NCBI GenBank assembly: GCA_035510855.1
Contig: DATKGG010000026.1
Coordinates: 1 to 15,733 of the forward strand
Source: Palsa-459 sp035510855
GTDB taxonomy: Bacteria; Actinomycetota; Acidimicrobiia; Acidimicrobiales; RAAP-2
Length of the DNA stretch: 15,733 nt
Reading direction: 5' to 3'
A model generated the notes under the pieces. The model was given only the letters and a program-made list of their open reading frames with translations. It made no database searches and was not told the origin of the DNA. Both the position numbers and the translations under genes were made by a program. The stretch's first letter is position 1. The number at the start of each line of letters is the position of its first letter. Below are positions 1 through 6,622 of the stretch, piece by piece.

Positions 1-967
1 CGACCGAGGCGATGGCGTCGGCCTCGGCGTGCACGAACGAGACAAGCTCGACGGCCAGCTTGCGCTGCGCGGCCCGCCCTGCTGGCTGCTCGGCGGCCTG
101 GCGCTCGAGCTCCCGGATCTCGTCGTGCTCGAGGAAGGTGAGGAGCCGCAGCATCGTGCCCACCATCTCGTCTTCGATGTTCAGGAAGAACTGGTAGAGC
201 TGGAACGGCGAGGTGCGCGCGCGGTCGAGCCAGACCTTCTCGTCGGTGAGCGTGCTCTTCCCCAGCTTCGTGCCGTCGGCCTTGGTGAGCAGCGGCGTCG
301 TGAGCCCGAAGGCGAGGTCACCGGTGAGCTTGTGGACGTACTCCACGCCCATCGTGATGTTGCCCCACTGGTCCGACCCGCCCAGCTGCAGGTCGCACCC
401 GTGGTCGACGTGGAGTCGAAGGAAGTCGTACGCCTGGAGGAGCATGTAGCTGAACTCGGTGAACGAGATCCCGACCTCGGGACGCTCGAGCCGTGATCGC
501 ACCGAGTCCTTGGCGATCATCTGGTTGACCGTGAAGTGCTTCCCGACGTCGCGGAGGAACTCGAGGAGCGGCAGCGTCCGGAGCCACGTCGCGTTGTCCA
601 AGAGCAGCGCGGCGTGAGCTCCCGCTTGCTCGGAAAAGTCGAGGTACCTCGTGAGCTGCTCGCGGACTGAGGCGATGTTCGACACGAGCTCGGCGTCGCT
701 CAGGAGCTGGCGCTCGTCGGACCGGCCACCGGGGTCACCAATGACGCCCGTCCCGCCGCCGGCGACGACGAGCGGCCGGTTCCCGGCCAGCTGGAGCCGC
801 CGCAGCGTGACCAGCTGCAGCAGGTTCCCTACGTGCAGGCTCCGCGACGTCGGGTCGAACCCGATGTAGGCCGTCATGCCGCCGCGGTCGAGTCGCTCGA
901 GAACCGACTCGTCGGTCACCTGGTGGACGACGCCACGGAACCGGAGGTCCTCGCTGAGCGTCGGCAT
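1..967 (-). CDS. tyrS: Tyrosyl-tRNA synthetase, 3' end beyond window
   Basis: Class I aminoacyl-tRNA synthetase that activates tyrosine with ATP and charges tRNA-Tyr in the cytoplasm. I translated the reverse strand by hand: it is open from the ATG at 967 to the window edge, giving 322 codons of a protein usually near 420 residues. The missing part is the C-terminal RNA-binding (S4-like) region. Visible landmarks are YIGFDPTSRSLHVGN (residues 34-48, containing the HIGH-type HVGN), the tyrosine-pocket segment SYMLLQAYD (173-181), LGGSDQWGN (195-203) and the KMSKS-equivalent KLGKS (234-238), where bacterial TyrRS more often has KFGKS or KFGKT. It follows ccdA by a 60-base gap on the same strand, so it may be read through from menD-ccdA or have its own weak promoter. 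No Shine-Dalgarno is seen before the ATG. Identity is certain from the motifs; the exact promoter is not. Confidence 0.96.
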   Translation of the reverse strand, partial: MPTLSEDLRFRGVVHQVTDESVLERLDRGGMTAYIGFDPTSRSLHVGNLLQLVTLRRLQLAGNRPLVVAGGGTGVIGDPGGRSDERQLLSDAELVSNIASVREQLTRYLDFSEQAGAHAALLLDNATWLRTLPLLEFLRDVGKHFTVNQMIAKDSVRSRLERPEVGISFTEFSYMLLQAYDFLRLHVDHGCDLQLGGSDQWGNITMGVEYVHKLTGDLAFGLTTPLLTKADGTKLGKSTLTDEKVWLDRARTSPFQLYQFFLNIEDEMVGTMLRLLTFLEHDEIRELERQAAEQPAGRAAQRKLAVELVSFVHAEADAIASV

Positions 968-973
968 CGAGTC

Positions 974-979
974 AGTCTG
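974..979 (-). promoter_or_regulatory. Weak -10-like box before tyrS
   Basis: On the minus strand CAGACT lies exactly 6 bases before the tyrS ATG. It keeps only the second A and last T of TANNNT, but the spacing matches the stronger boxes elsewhere in the window. No -35 is evident, so this is tentative. Confidence 0.25.
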
Positions 980-1003
980 CCAGAGGCTCGTTGGCATCGA
1001 CAC

Positions 1004-1025
1004 CGACGACACGTTGCCGTCGTCG
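1004..1025 (-). terminator. Possible hairpin after ccdA
   Basis: CGACGAC (1004-1010) and GTCGTCG (1019-1025) can pair as a 7-bp stem with an 8-base loop just downstream of the ccdA stop. There is no T-run, so it could be an attenuating or rho-type end, or a chance repeat. Confidence 0.25.
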
Positions 1026-1027
1026 AC

Positions 1028-1804
1028 TCAGATCGGCGAGGTGAACGATGCGAACACGTGGTCCTGGAGCCACTGGACGCACGTCGCCCAGGTGCCGGTG
1101 ACCTCGAGGACGCCGATGGTGATGAGCATCAGGCCGCCGAGTCGCAGCAACAGCGCCGTGTGTCGTCGTGCGAAGCGCGAGACCGAGGCCATCGAGTCCG
1201 CGGCGACCGCAGCGGCGAGGAACGGGAGGCCGAGACCGATGCAGTACACCGAAGCGAGCAGCGCGCCGCGCCATGCCGACGCGCCGGGCGTCGCCCCAGA
1301 GAGGCTGAGGATCGCCGCGAGCGTGGGGCCCGTGCAGGGCGTCCAGCTGACGCCGAACAGGACGCCGAGGACGAGGCCCCCGCCGACCGTCGCTCCCGGA
1401 AGCCAGTGGACCTTCACCTCGCGGTTGAGGACCGACGAGCGAGGCAGCCAGCCTGCGAAGAAGAGGCCGAGGACGATCGTGATGGCACCGAAGATCACGT
1501 CGAACAAGGTCGAGTGCGTCTTGAGCGACTGGCCGACGCCACCGAAGACCGTGCCGAGCGACACGAAGACGAAGGAGAAGCCAAGAATGAACGCAATGGC
1601 GCCCGCGATCGTCCGTCCGGTGCGCTTGCGCGGGAACGGCATCGCCGCGCTTGCGCCCGTCGTACCGCCGAGGAACGCGATGTAGCCAGGCACGAGGGGC
1701 AGCACGCATGGTGAGAAGAACGAGAGCAGCCCCGCCGCCAGCGCGAACAGCGCGGCCAGGACGGCGGAACCGCTGGTCACGGTGCTCTGGACGGTCCCGA
1801 TCAA
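1028..1804 (-). CDS. ccdA: CcdA/DsbD-like membrane thiol transporter (cytochrome c biogenesis)
   Basis: Integral membrane protein of 258 residues that, in the CcdA family, passes electrons from cytoplasmic thioredoxin across the membrane to extracytoplasmic thioredoxin-like proteins that keep apocytochrome c cysteines reduced. The two family signature cysteines are visible: FFSPCVLPLVPGY (29-41, C33) and SWTPCTGP (153-160, C157). The rest is a run of about six hydrophobic segments, the expected size and topology. The start is TTG at 1804, chosen because GAGGAG lies 6 bases upstream and the N-terminal helix begins soon after. It starts 21 bases past the menD stop on the same strand, so cotranscription is likely. 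No partner TlpA/ResA or CcsA/CcsB gene is in the window. A general DsbD-like role in other thiol chemistry cannot be excluded. Confidence 0.93.
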   Translation of the reverse strand: MIGTVQSTVTSGSAVLAALFALAAGLLSFFSPCVLPLVPGYIAFLGGTTGASAAMPFPRKRTGRTIAGAIAFILGFSFVFVSLGTVFGGVGQSLKTHSTLFDVIFGAITIVLGLFFAGWLPRSSVLNREVKVHWLPGATVGGGLVLGVLFGVSWTPCTGPTLAAILSLSGATPGASAWRGALLASVYCIGLGLPFLAAAVAADSMASVSRFARRHTALLLRLGGLMLITIGVLEVTGTWATCVQWLQDHVFASFTSPI

Positions 1805-1810
1805 CGTCGA

Positions 1811-1816
1811 CTCCTC
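1811..1816 (-). promoter_or_regulatory. Shine-Dalgarno of ccdA
   Basis: GAGGAG on the minus strand, 6 bases before the TTG at 1804. It decides in favour of this non-ATG start and lies inside the short menD-ccdA gap. Confidence 0.7.
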
Positions 1817-1825
1817 GCGCCCTCG

Positions 1826-3550
1826 CTACGCGCCGAGCGCGCTCTTGGCGGCTCGAACGGCGAGATCGGTGAGCTCACGGTGCACCTCGACGTTCTGGTC
1901 GCGGTCCGGAACCTCGGCGATCACGACGGTCACTCCCCCGCTCTCCAGCCCCTCGAGCACGTCGAGGCGTAGTGACTCGAGGTCCTTCACGACTCGGACC
2001 GCGGCACCGTAGCCAGCGGCCACCGACGCGATGCTCGCCGTCGGCGGGGTCCCGAACGCTCGCTCGAAGTGGTCGTTCGGCACCGATCGGCGCTGCGGGA
2101 GGAACGAGAAGATGCCGCCGCCGCGATTGTCGACCACCACCAGCACGCAGCTGCCGCCGTGCTCGCCCACGCCGTCGGCGAGCGACCCGGCGTCGTGGAG
2201 GAAGGCGAGATCACCAAGCAGTCCCACCGCTCGAGCCCTCGACGCCACGCCGAGCACGGTGGACACGACGCCGTCGATCCCGTTGGCGCCCCGGTTGGCA
2301 ATCACGCGCGGTGGCGCAGGTGACTTCGCGCCGAACGACTCGAGGTCGCGCACCGGCATCGAGTTGGACACGACGAGCGCAACGTCGCCCAGCTCGCGGC
2401 TGAGCAGTCGGGCGACCGAGGGCTCGTCGACCTGGACGCCGCAGCGCTCGTCGAAGCATCGCTGGACCGCCGCGTCGGCGAGCTGCCAGCGCTCGAGATG
2501 CGCCACCGGGCAGCCCAGTGGCGGCACGTCGAGGGCGGCGAGCACCCACGACGCAGGAGTCGCCACGACGTGGTCGGACACGACCCCGGAGGGATCCTGT
2601 GGCGAGAGGGAGCTCGAGACGGCGATCACCCGTGGTGACCAGGCCACGAGTGCCTCGGCGAGCGGCCGTGACGACGGGGCGGCACCGAGGAGGACGACGA
2701 CCTCTGGGCACAGCCTCTCAGCGAGGTCGTGGTCCCGCACGAGCGCGTCGAACGACGCGATCACGTTGGGATGCTCGAGTCGCGCGCCGCAGAGTGGGTC
2801 AGCGAGCAGCGGCCAGCCGTGCGTCGCAGCGAGCTTGGTCAGTGCGAGGGGGTCGCCCCCACCTCGACCCGCAATGAACAGGCCCCGCTGTCCCGCGAGG
2901 CCAGCGAATGGCTCGAGCGCTTTGGTCGCGCCGGCGTGGCTCGTGCGCCACGGTGCACGGGCGGGTCGTCCCTCGGGGATCGACGACGGCGCCGCGTCAA
3001 GCGGCTCGACGAGCGAGAGGTTGAGGTGCACAGGTCCGCGCCCGTCCACCGCGGCGGCGAGCAGCCTCGCCGCGAGCGGTCGCCACCAGCGCCAGGAGTC
3101 CTCTCGGATCGGCCCGGGCTCCTCGTAGCGTCGGACCGCCCCGCCGTAGAGCTTGACCTGGTCGATCGTCTGGGCCGCGCCGGTGCCGCGGAGCTCGGGC
3201 GGCCGGTCTGCGGTGATCACGACCACCGGGACACCCGCAAGGTCCGCTTCGACGACGGACGCCGTGAGCTCGGCGGCCGCGGTTCCCGACGTGACGACCA
3301 CGCCGACGGGCAGACCCGTCGCGAGCGCGCGACCGATCGCGAAGAATCCCGCGGAGCGCTCGTCGAGGCGAACGTGCACGCGAATCGCTGGCGTCGCGAG
3401 TGCGGCGAGCACGAGCGGCGTCGACCGCGAGCCGGGGCACACGACGAGGTCCGCCATGCCGCCACGTGCGAACTCGTCGAGCAGGCACGCGCAGAAGGCG
3501 GCTTGCGCGGCGGCGGCGGCGTCGGTACCTGGCGGTACGCTCGCGGTCAA
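1826..3550 (-). CDS. menD: SEPHCHC synthase MenD
   Basis: ThDP-dependent 2-succinyl-5-enolpyruvyl-6-hydroxy-3-cyclohexene-1-carboxylate synthase: condenses isochorismate with 2-oxoglutarate, the committed step of menaquinone synthesis. The 574 residues match the usual length of about 550-580. Seen in order: CPGSRSTPL (38-46), RLDERSAGF (61-69) with the ThDP-activating glutamate E64, TSGTA (88-92), ADRPPELR (114-121), and the C-terminal ThDP/metal motif GDLAFLHD (446-453) to NRGGGIF (475-481). The start is TTG at 3550, preceded by a strong GAGGGGGG. That base pair is also the first base of the divergent menH ATG, so the menD ribosome site and any menD promoter must lie within menH. ccdA follows after 21 bases. 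The product goes to MenH, encoded next door. Confidence 0.97.
   Translation of the reverse strand: MTASVPPGTDAAAAAQAAFCACLLDEFARGGMADLVVCPGSRSTPLVLAALATPAIRVHVRLDERSAGFFAIGRALATGLPVGVVVTSGTAAAELTASVVEADLAGVPVVVITADRPPELRGTGAAQTIDQVKLYGGAVRRYEEPGPIREDSWRWWRPLAARLLAAAVDGRGPVHLNLSLVEPLDAAPSSIPEGRPARAPWRTSHAGATKALEPFAGLAGQRGLFIAGRGGGDPLALTKLAATHGWPLLADPLCGARLEHPNVIASFDALVRDHDLAERLCPEVVVLLGAAPSSRPLAEALVAWSPRVIAVSSSLSPQDPSGVVSDHVVATPASWVLAALDVPPLGCPVAHLERWQLADAAVQRCFDERCGVQVDEPSVARLLSRELGDVALVVSNSMPVRDLESFGAKSPAPPRVIANRGANGIDGVVSTVLGVASRARAVGLLGDLAFLHDAGSLADGVGEHGGSCVLVVVDNRGGGIFSFLPQRRSVPNDHFERAFGTPPTASIASVAAGYGAAVRVVKDLESLRLDVLEGLESGGVTVVIAEVPDRDQNVEVHRELTDLAVRAAKSALGA
3536..3541 (+). promoter_or_regulatory. 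Putative -10 box of menH
   Basis: TACGCT, 8 bases before the menH ATG, fits TANNNT and would give a leader of at most one or two bases. It lies inside the first codons of menD on the other strand. No -35 is seen. Confidence 0.4.
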
Positions 3551-4308
3551 TGTCCCCCCTCGCGGCAGTGCGAGCGGGCGAGGGACCGACGACCGTGCTC
3601 GTCCACGGCTTCACGCAGACGGGCTCGTCGATGGCGCCTCTCGCCGAGCGGCTCGCGTCCCGACGCCGGACCGTCTGCGTCGACCTCCCGGGTCACGGCG
3701 GCTCGACGTCGATCTCGTGCGACCTCGACGAGGCTGCGTCCCTCGTCATCGACGCCGCGAGCGGCGAGCCATTCGATCTGGTCGGCTACTCGCTCGGGGG
3801 TCGAGTCGCGCTCCACGCGGCATGCCAGTCCCCCGCCAACCTGCGTTCGACGGTGGTCGTCTCGGCGTCGGCGGGCATCAAGGATCCCGTCGCGCGCGAG
3901 CGCCGACTCGAGCGCGACGTCGCGATGGCCGACGAGCTCCTCGCGAGCGGCGACGTCGATGGCTTCCTCGACCGCTGGCTGGCCAGCCCGATGTTCGCGA
4001 CACTGCCCCATTCCATGGCAGACCTCGAGGGCCGCAAGTCCAACACCGCGCGCGGTCTCGCCGACAGCCTTCGACGATGCTCGCTCGGCGCGCAACGATG
4101 GCTCCTTGACGAGCTCGGCCGCCTGGATCGTCCGGTGCTCATGCTCGCGGGCGCGAGAGACGACCCCTTTGTCGGCGTCGCGACGGCGACCGCAGCCGCG
4201 TGCCGCGGGGTCACGTGCGCCGTGGTGACCGGGTCCGGACACGTCTGTCACCTGGAGCAGCCTGAGCTGACCGCGCGGCTCATTGAGCACTTCCTGCCAG
4301 CGCGCTGA
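3550..4308 (+). CDS. menH: MenH-like alpha/beta hydrolase (SHCHC synthase)
   Basis: Alpha/beta-hydrolase-fold protein of 252 residues, predicted to remove pyruvate from the MenD product to give 2-succinyl-6-hydroxy-2,4-cyclohexadiene-1-carboxylate. Visible: oxyanion-type VHGFTQTG (18-25), DLPGHGGS (45-52), nucleophile elbow GYSLGGRVAL (79-88) with S81, which resembles characterised MenH proteins, GARDD (201-205) supplying the acid, and GSGHVCHLEQP (228-238) with H231 as the likely triad histidine. The reading frame is open well upstream, but the ATG at 3550 is chosen because the hydrolase fold begins just after it and upstream codons are arginine-rich shadow sequence. No Shine-Dalgarno is seen; a -10-like box suggests near-leaderless initiation. 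The stop abuts the menA stop. Position between menD and menA supports MenH over a generic hydrolase. Confidence 0.9.
   Translation: MSPLAAVRAGEGPTTVLVHGFTQTGSSMAPLAERLASRRRTVCVDLPGHGGSTSISCDLDEAASLVIDAASGEPFDLVGYSLGGRVALHAACQSPANLRSTVVVSASAGIKDPVARERRLERDVAMADELLASGDVDGFLDRWLASPMFATLPHSMADLEGRKSNTARGLADSLRRCSLGAQRWLLDELGRLDRPVLMLAGARDDPFVGVATATAAACRGVTCAVVTGSGHVCHLEQPELTARLIEHFLPAR
3554..3561 (-). promoter_or_regulatory. Shine-Dalgarno of menD inside menH codons
   Basis: GAGGGGGG on the minus strand ends 3 bases before the TTG at 3550. The same bases on the plus strand encode menH codons 2-4 (Ser-Pro-Leu). It fixes the menD start. Confidence 0.7.
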
Positions 4309-4311
4309 TCA
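4306..4311. other. Palindrome TGATCA carrying both menH and menA stops
   Basis: The plus-strand TGA (4306-4308) ends menH and the minus-strand TGA (4311-4309) ends menA. The two convergent genes therefore have zero intergenic bases and no room for an ordinary terminator. Confidence 0.9.
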
Positions 4312-5193
4312 CGACGTCACCCACATGCCCAGGGCGAGCAGCACGCCCGCGACAAGCTGGACGCGCGCGGTGCGGGCGAGCACGCCAAGGAGCGACCCGC
4401 CAGTCGCGTCGCTGAGCGCCGAGCGAGTCGGGGCGATCGCGATCGGCACCGACACGAGGACCACGAGCGCGCCGAGCCGCCACGACGCGCATCCCGCCGC
4501 AGCGGTGAAGCCCCCGATGAGCAGCAACGCGTACCAGCGGCCCGCGCCGCGGCGCCCGAGCCGCACCGCGATCGTCCGTTTCCCCGACATCGCGTCGCCG
4601 TCGAGGTCGCGAAGGTTGTTGGCCGCGAGCAAGGCGCAGGCGAAGAGTCCCATCGAGGCGCCCGCGAGCACCGACAGTGCCGTGACGCGGCCGAGCATGC
4701 AGTAGGTGGTCCCCGCGGTCGCGACGAGCCCGAAGAACACGAAGACGAACGGCTCCCCGAGCCCGCGGTACCCATAGGGGCGCGGCCCACCCGTATAGCC
4801 CCACCCCGCGGCGAGCGCCGCGGCGCCCACGGCGAGCAGCCACCACGTGACGATCGCGGCAAGCCACAGCCCCGCCACTGCGGCCACCAGGTAGGCGGCG
4901 ACCGCAGCGGCCCGCACCGCGGCGGGCGTGGCGAGCCCCGAGCCGACGAGGCGCAGCGGACCCACGCGCCGCTCATCGGTGCCGCGCACGCCGTCGGCGG
5001 CGTCATTCGCGTAGTTCGTCCCGACCTGCAGCGCGAGGGCGACCACCGCGCACAGCGCGAGGCGCAGCCACAGGGTCGGCGCGGGTTGTGCGGCGGCCGC
5101 GCCCACGACGACCGGCACGATCGAGGCGGGCAGGGTCCGAGGCCGCGCGCCCGCCACCCACCGGGCGGTCCGGCCCGGCGCCGTCGCGGTCAC
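4309..5193 (-). CDS. menA: 1,4-dihydroxy-2-naphthoate polyprenyltransferase MenA
   Basis: Membrane prenyltransferase of the UbiA superfamily that joins the polyprenyl tail to dihydroxynaphthoate, yielding demethylmenaquinone. 294 residues, close to the family norm, with about eight hydrophobic segments. The two Mg-diphosphate binding motifs are present: NYANDAADG (60-68) in the first half, and NNLRDLDGDAMSGKRT (192-207) in the second. The open frame extends far upstream, but I place the start at GTG 5193: its last two bases and the following A form the menB stop, so the genes overlap by GTGA (5190-5193). That indicates translational coupling to menB. No clear Shine-Dalgarno precedes it. The 3' end meets menH tail to tail without a spacer. 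Confidence 0.95.
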   Translation of the reverse strand: MTATAPGRTARWVAGARPRTLPASIVPVVVGAAAAQPAPTLWLRLALCAVVALALQVGTNYANDAADGVRGTDERRVGPLRLVGSGLATPAAVRAAAVAAYLVAAVAGLWLAAIVTWWLLAVGAAALAAGWGYTGGPRPYGYRGLGEPFVFVFFGLVATAGTTYCMLGRVTALSVLAGASMGLFACALLAANNLRDLDGDAMSGKRTIAVRLGRRGAGRWYALLLIGGFTAAAGCASWRLGALVVLVSVPIAIAPTRSALSDATGGSLLGVLARTARVQLVAGVLLALGMWVTS

Positions 5194-6092
5194 GGTCGCT
5201 TCGGGAACCGCGTGAATGCAGGCGGACGCCGCTCGACGTAGGCGTTGCGACCCTCTTGGCCCTCCTCGGACATGTAGAAGAGCATCGTCGCGTCGCCCGC
5301 GAGCTGCTGGATGCCCGCGAGGCCGTCGTCGGCGGCGTTGAACCCGGCCTTGCACATCCGCAGCGCGATGGGCGAGAGCGTCAGCATCTGGCGGCACCAC
5401 GCGACGGTCTCGTGCTCGAGCTCGGCGAGCGGCACCACCGCGTTCACGAGCCCCCACCCGAGCGCGGTCTGCGCGTCGTACTGCCGGCAGAGCAGCCACA
5501 CCTCCTTGGCCCGCTTGAGCCCGATGGTCCTCGCCAAGAGCCCGGAGCCATAGCCAGCATCGAAGCTGCCGACGCGGGGCCCGGTCTGCCCGAATCGCGC
5601 GTTGTCGGCGGCGATCGTGAGGTCACAGACGAGGTGCAGCACGTGGCCCCCGCCGATCGCGTAGCCCGCGACCATTGCGACGACGGGCTTCGGCAGTCGT
5701 CGGATCTGGACCTGCAGGTCCAGCACGTTGAGGCGCCCCACGCCTCGATGGGCGACCTCGTCGTCGCCCAGGTAGCCATCGCTGCCTCGGACGGCCTGGT
5801 CCCCGCCCGAGCAGAACGCGTCCGGCCCCTCTCCGGTGAAGATGACGGCGCCGACAGCCGTGTCATCCCTCGCCCGATTGAACGCATCGGCAAGCTCGAA
5901 CAGGGTCTGGGGACGGAAGGCGTTGCGGCGCTCGGGACGACGGATCGTCACCTTTGCGATTCCCTCGGCGACCTCATAGCTGATGTCGTGGTACTCCCCC
6001 ACGCGTTCCCACGCCGGGAGGCCGTGGCCGCGAAACTGCTCGACGGGATCCACCGGGGCGCCCGTGATGACGGTGACAGGATCGTCGCTCAC
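5190..6092 (-). CDS. menB: 1,4-dihydroxy-2-naphthoyl-CoA synthase MenB
   Basis: Crotonase-superfamily enzyme that cyclises o-succinylbenzoyl-CoA to 1,4-dihydroxy-2-naphthoyl-CoA in the cytoplasm. From GTG 6092 it is 300 residues, the normal MenB size. Seen: RPERRNAFRP (52-61), FCSGGDQAVRG (93-103) typical of MenB, AGYAIGGGH (142-150) of the crotonase oxyanion region, QTGPRVGSFDAGYGSG (169-184), and the C-terminal GRNAYVERRPPAF (281-293). The glycine G171 after QT is the residue reported for bicarbonate-dependent (type I) MenB; mycobacterial enzymes have aspartate there. The start was chosen because TAGCGT ends 7 bases upstream, consistent with a leaderless GTG. A GTG at 6101 is an alternative, and the longer open frame to 6275 is not conserved-looking. 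It overlaps menA by 4 bases. Confidence 0.96.
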   Translation of the reverse strand: MSDDPVTVITGAPVDPVEQFRGHGLPAWERVGEYHDISYEVAEGIAKVTIRRPERRNAFRPQTLFELADAFNRARDDTAVGAVIFTGEGPDAFCSGGDQAVRGSDGYLGDDEVAHRGVGRLNVLDLQVQIRRLPKPVVAMVAGYAIGGGHVLHLVCDLTIAADNARFGQTGPRVGSFDAGYGSGLLARTIGLKRAKEVWLLCRQYDAQTALGWGLVNAVVPLAELEHETVAWCRQMLTLSPIALRMCKAGFNAADDGLAGIQQLAGDATMLFYMSEEGQEGRNAYVERRPPAFTRFPKRP

Positions 6093-6099
6093 GGGAGCC

Positions 6100-6105
6100 A
6101 CGCTA
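6100..6105 (-). promoter_or_regulatory. -10 box for leaderless menB
   Basis: TAGCGT on the minus strand with a 7-base spacer to GTG 6092. It shares the 65-base divergent region with the plus-strand box at 6146. There is no recognisable -35 and no Shine-Dalgarno. Confidence 0.55.
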
Positions 6106-6145
6106 CCGGCGCGGCACCGCGGCGCCCGGTGGCCCTCGATCGAGA

Positions 6146-6151
6146 TACCGT
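6146..6151 (+). promoter_or_regulatory. -10 box for leaderless split-barrel gene
   Basis: TACCGT followed by exactly 6 bases and the ATG at 6158. There is no Shine-Dalgarno in the upstream 20 bases. Confidence 0.6.
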
Positions 6152-6157
6152 CCCGGC

Positions 6158-6622
6158 ATGACGCGATCGCGCACGGCACGACTGGACGACGTTCGAGCGC
6201 TCCTCGCTGGCGCCGAGGACGTCTGGGTCGCAACCGCGTCGCCGACGGGCGTGCCGCACCTCGTGCCCTTGTCACTCGCCGCGGTCGGCACGGACCTCGT
6301 CGTGTGCGCGACGCCCGCGACGACCACCACGGCCCGAAACATCCGATCGACCGGGCGTGCTCGGCTCGGATTCGGGGACCCGCACGACGTGGTCATGGTG
6401 GACGCCGTCGCGACGGCGCCCCCGTGGTCGTCCGCGACGCCGGACCTGGTTGAGCACTTCGTGCAAGCCCGCGGCTGGGACCCGATGGATGAGCCGTTCG
6501 ACTTCGCGATGCTCGTGCTTCGACCCGTTCGAGTGCAGGCGTGGCGAAGCCTCGACGAGATCGTTGGACGCGAGCTCATGCGCGACGGGGCGTGGCTCGA
6601 GGGATCCGACGGCGCGCCCTAG
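6158..6622 (+). CDS. Pyridoxamine 5'-phosphate oxidase-like split-barrel flavin/F420 protein
   Basis: Small 154-residue protein with the look of the FMN/F420-binding split beta-barrel family. The N-terminal half reads as strand-turn-strand: VWVATASPTGVPHLVPLS (22-39), a common opening in this family, then DLVVCATPATTTTARNIRSTGRARLGF (46-72), where the threonine-rich turn and the RNI..TGRARL segment usually contact the cofactor phosphate. The C-terminal VLRPVRVQAWRSLDE (119-133) fits the last strand. Members reduce or oxidise small molecules with flavin or F420; no substrate can be deduced here. It is a monocistronic unit with its own leaderless-type promoter, divergent from menB and converging on the sulfatase, with which it shares stop-codon bases. 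Fold call fairly secure, function unknown. Confidence 0.8.
   Translation: MTRSRTARLDDVRALLAGAEDVWVATASPTGVPHLVPLSLAAVGTDLVVCATPATTTTARNIRSTGRARLGFGDPHDVVMVDAVATAPPWSSATPDLVEHFVQARGWDPMDEPFDFAMLVLRPVRVQAWRSLDEIVGRELMRDGAWLEGSDGAP
6619..6622. other. CTAG shared by two convergent stop codons
   Basis: The TAG at 6620-6622 ends the split-barrel gene, and the complementary TAG at 6621-6619 ends the sulfatase. The four-base palindrome serves both. Confidence 0.9.

Noticed and set aside
833..1714. Plus-strand 293-codon open frame antisense to tyrS and ccdA
   Set aside because: Highly charged repeat-like composition, no start signal, and covers two recognised genes on the other strand.
3400..3549. 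N-terminal extension of menH
   Set aside because: Arginine-rich and antisense to the start of menD; the hydrolase fold begins after ATG 3550.
2729..4228. Plus-strand 499-codon open frame antisense to menD
   Set aside because: Arginine- and glutamate-rich, low-complexity shadow of a high-GC gene; menD motifs on the other strand are complete.
5194..5499. N-terminal extension of menA into menB
   Set aside because: It would overlap the MenB C-terminus by about 100 codons; the GTG in the GTGA junction gives a normal-length MenA.
6093..6275. N-terminal extension of menB
   Set aside because: Arg/Ala/Pro-rich, overlaps the divergent split-barrel gene, and MenB is full length from 6092.
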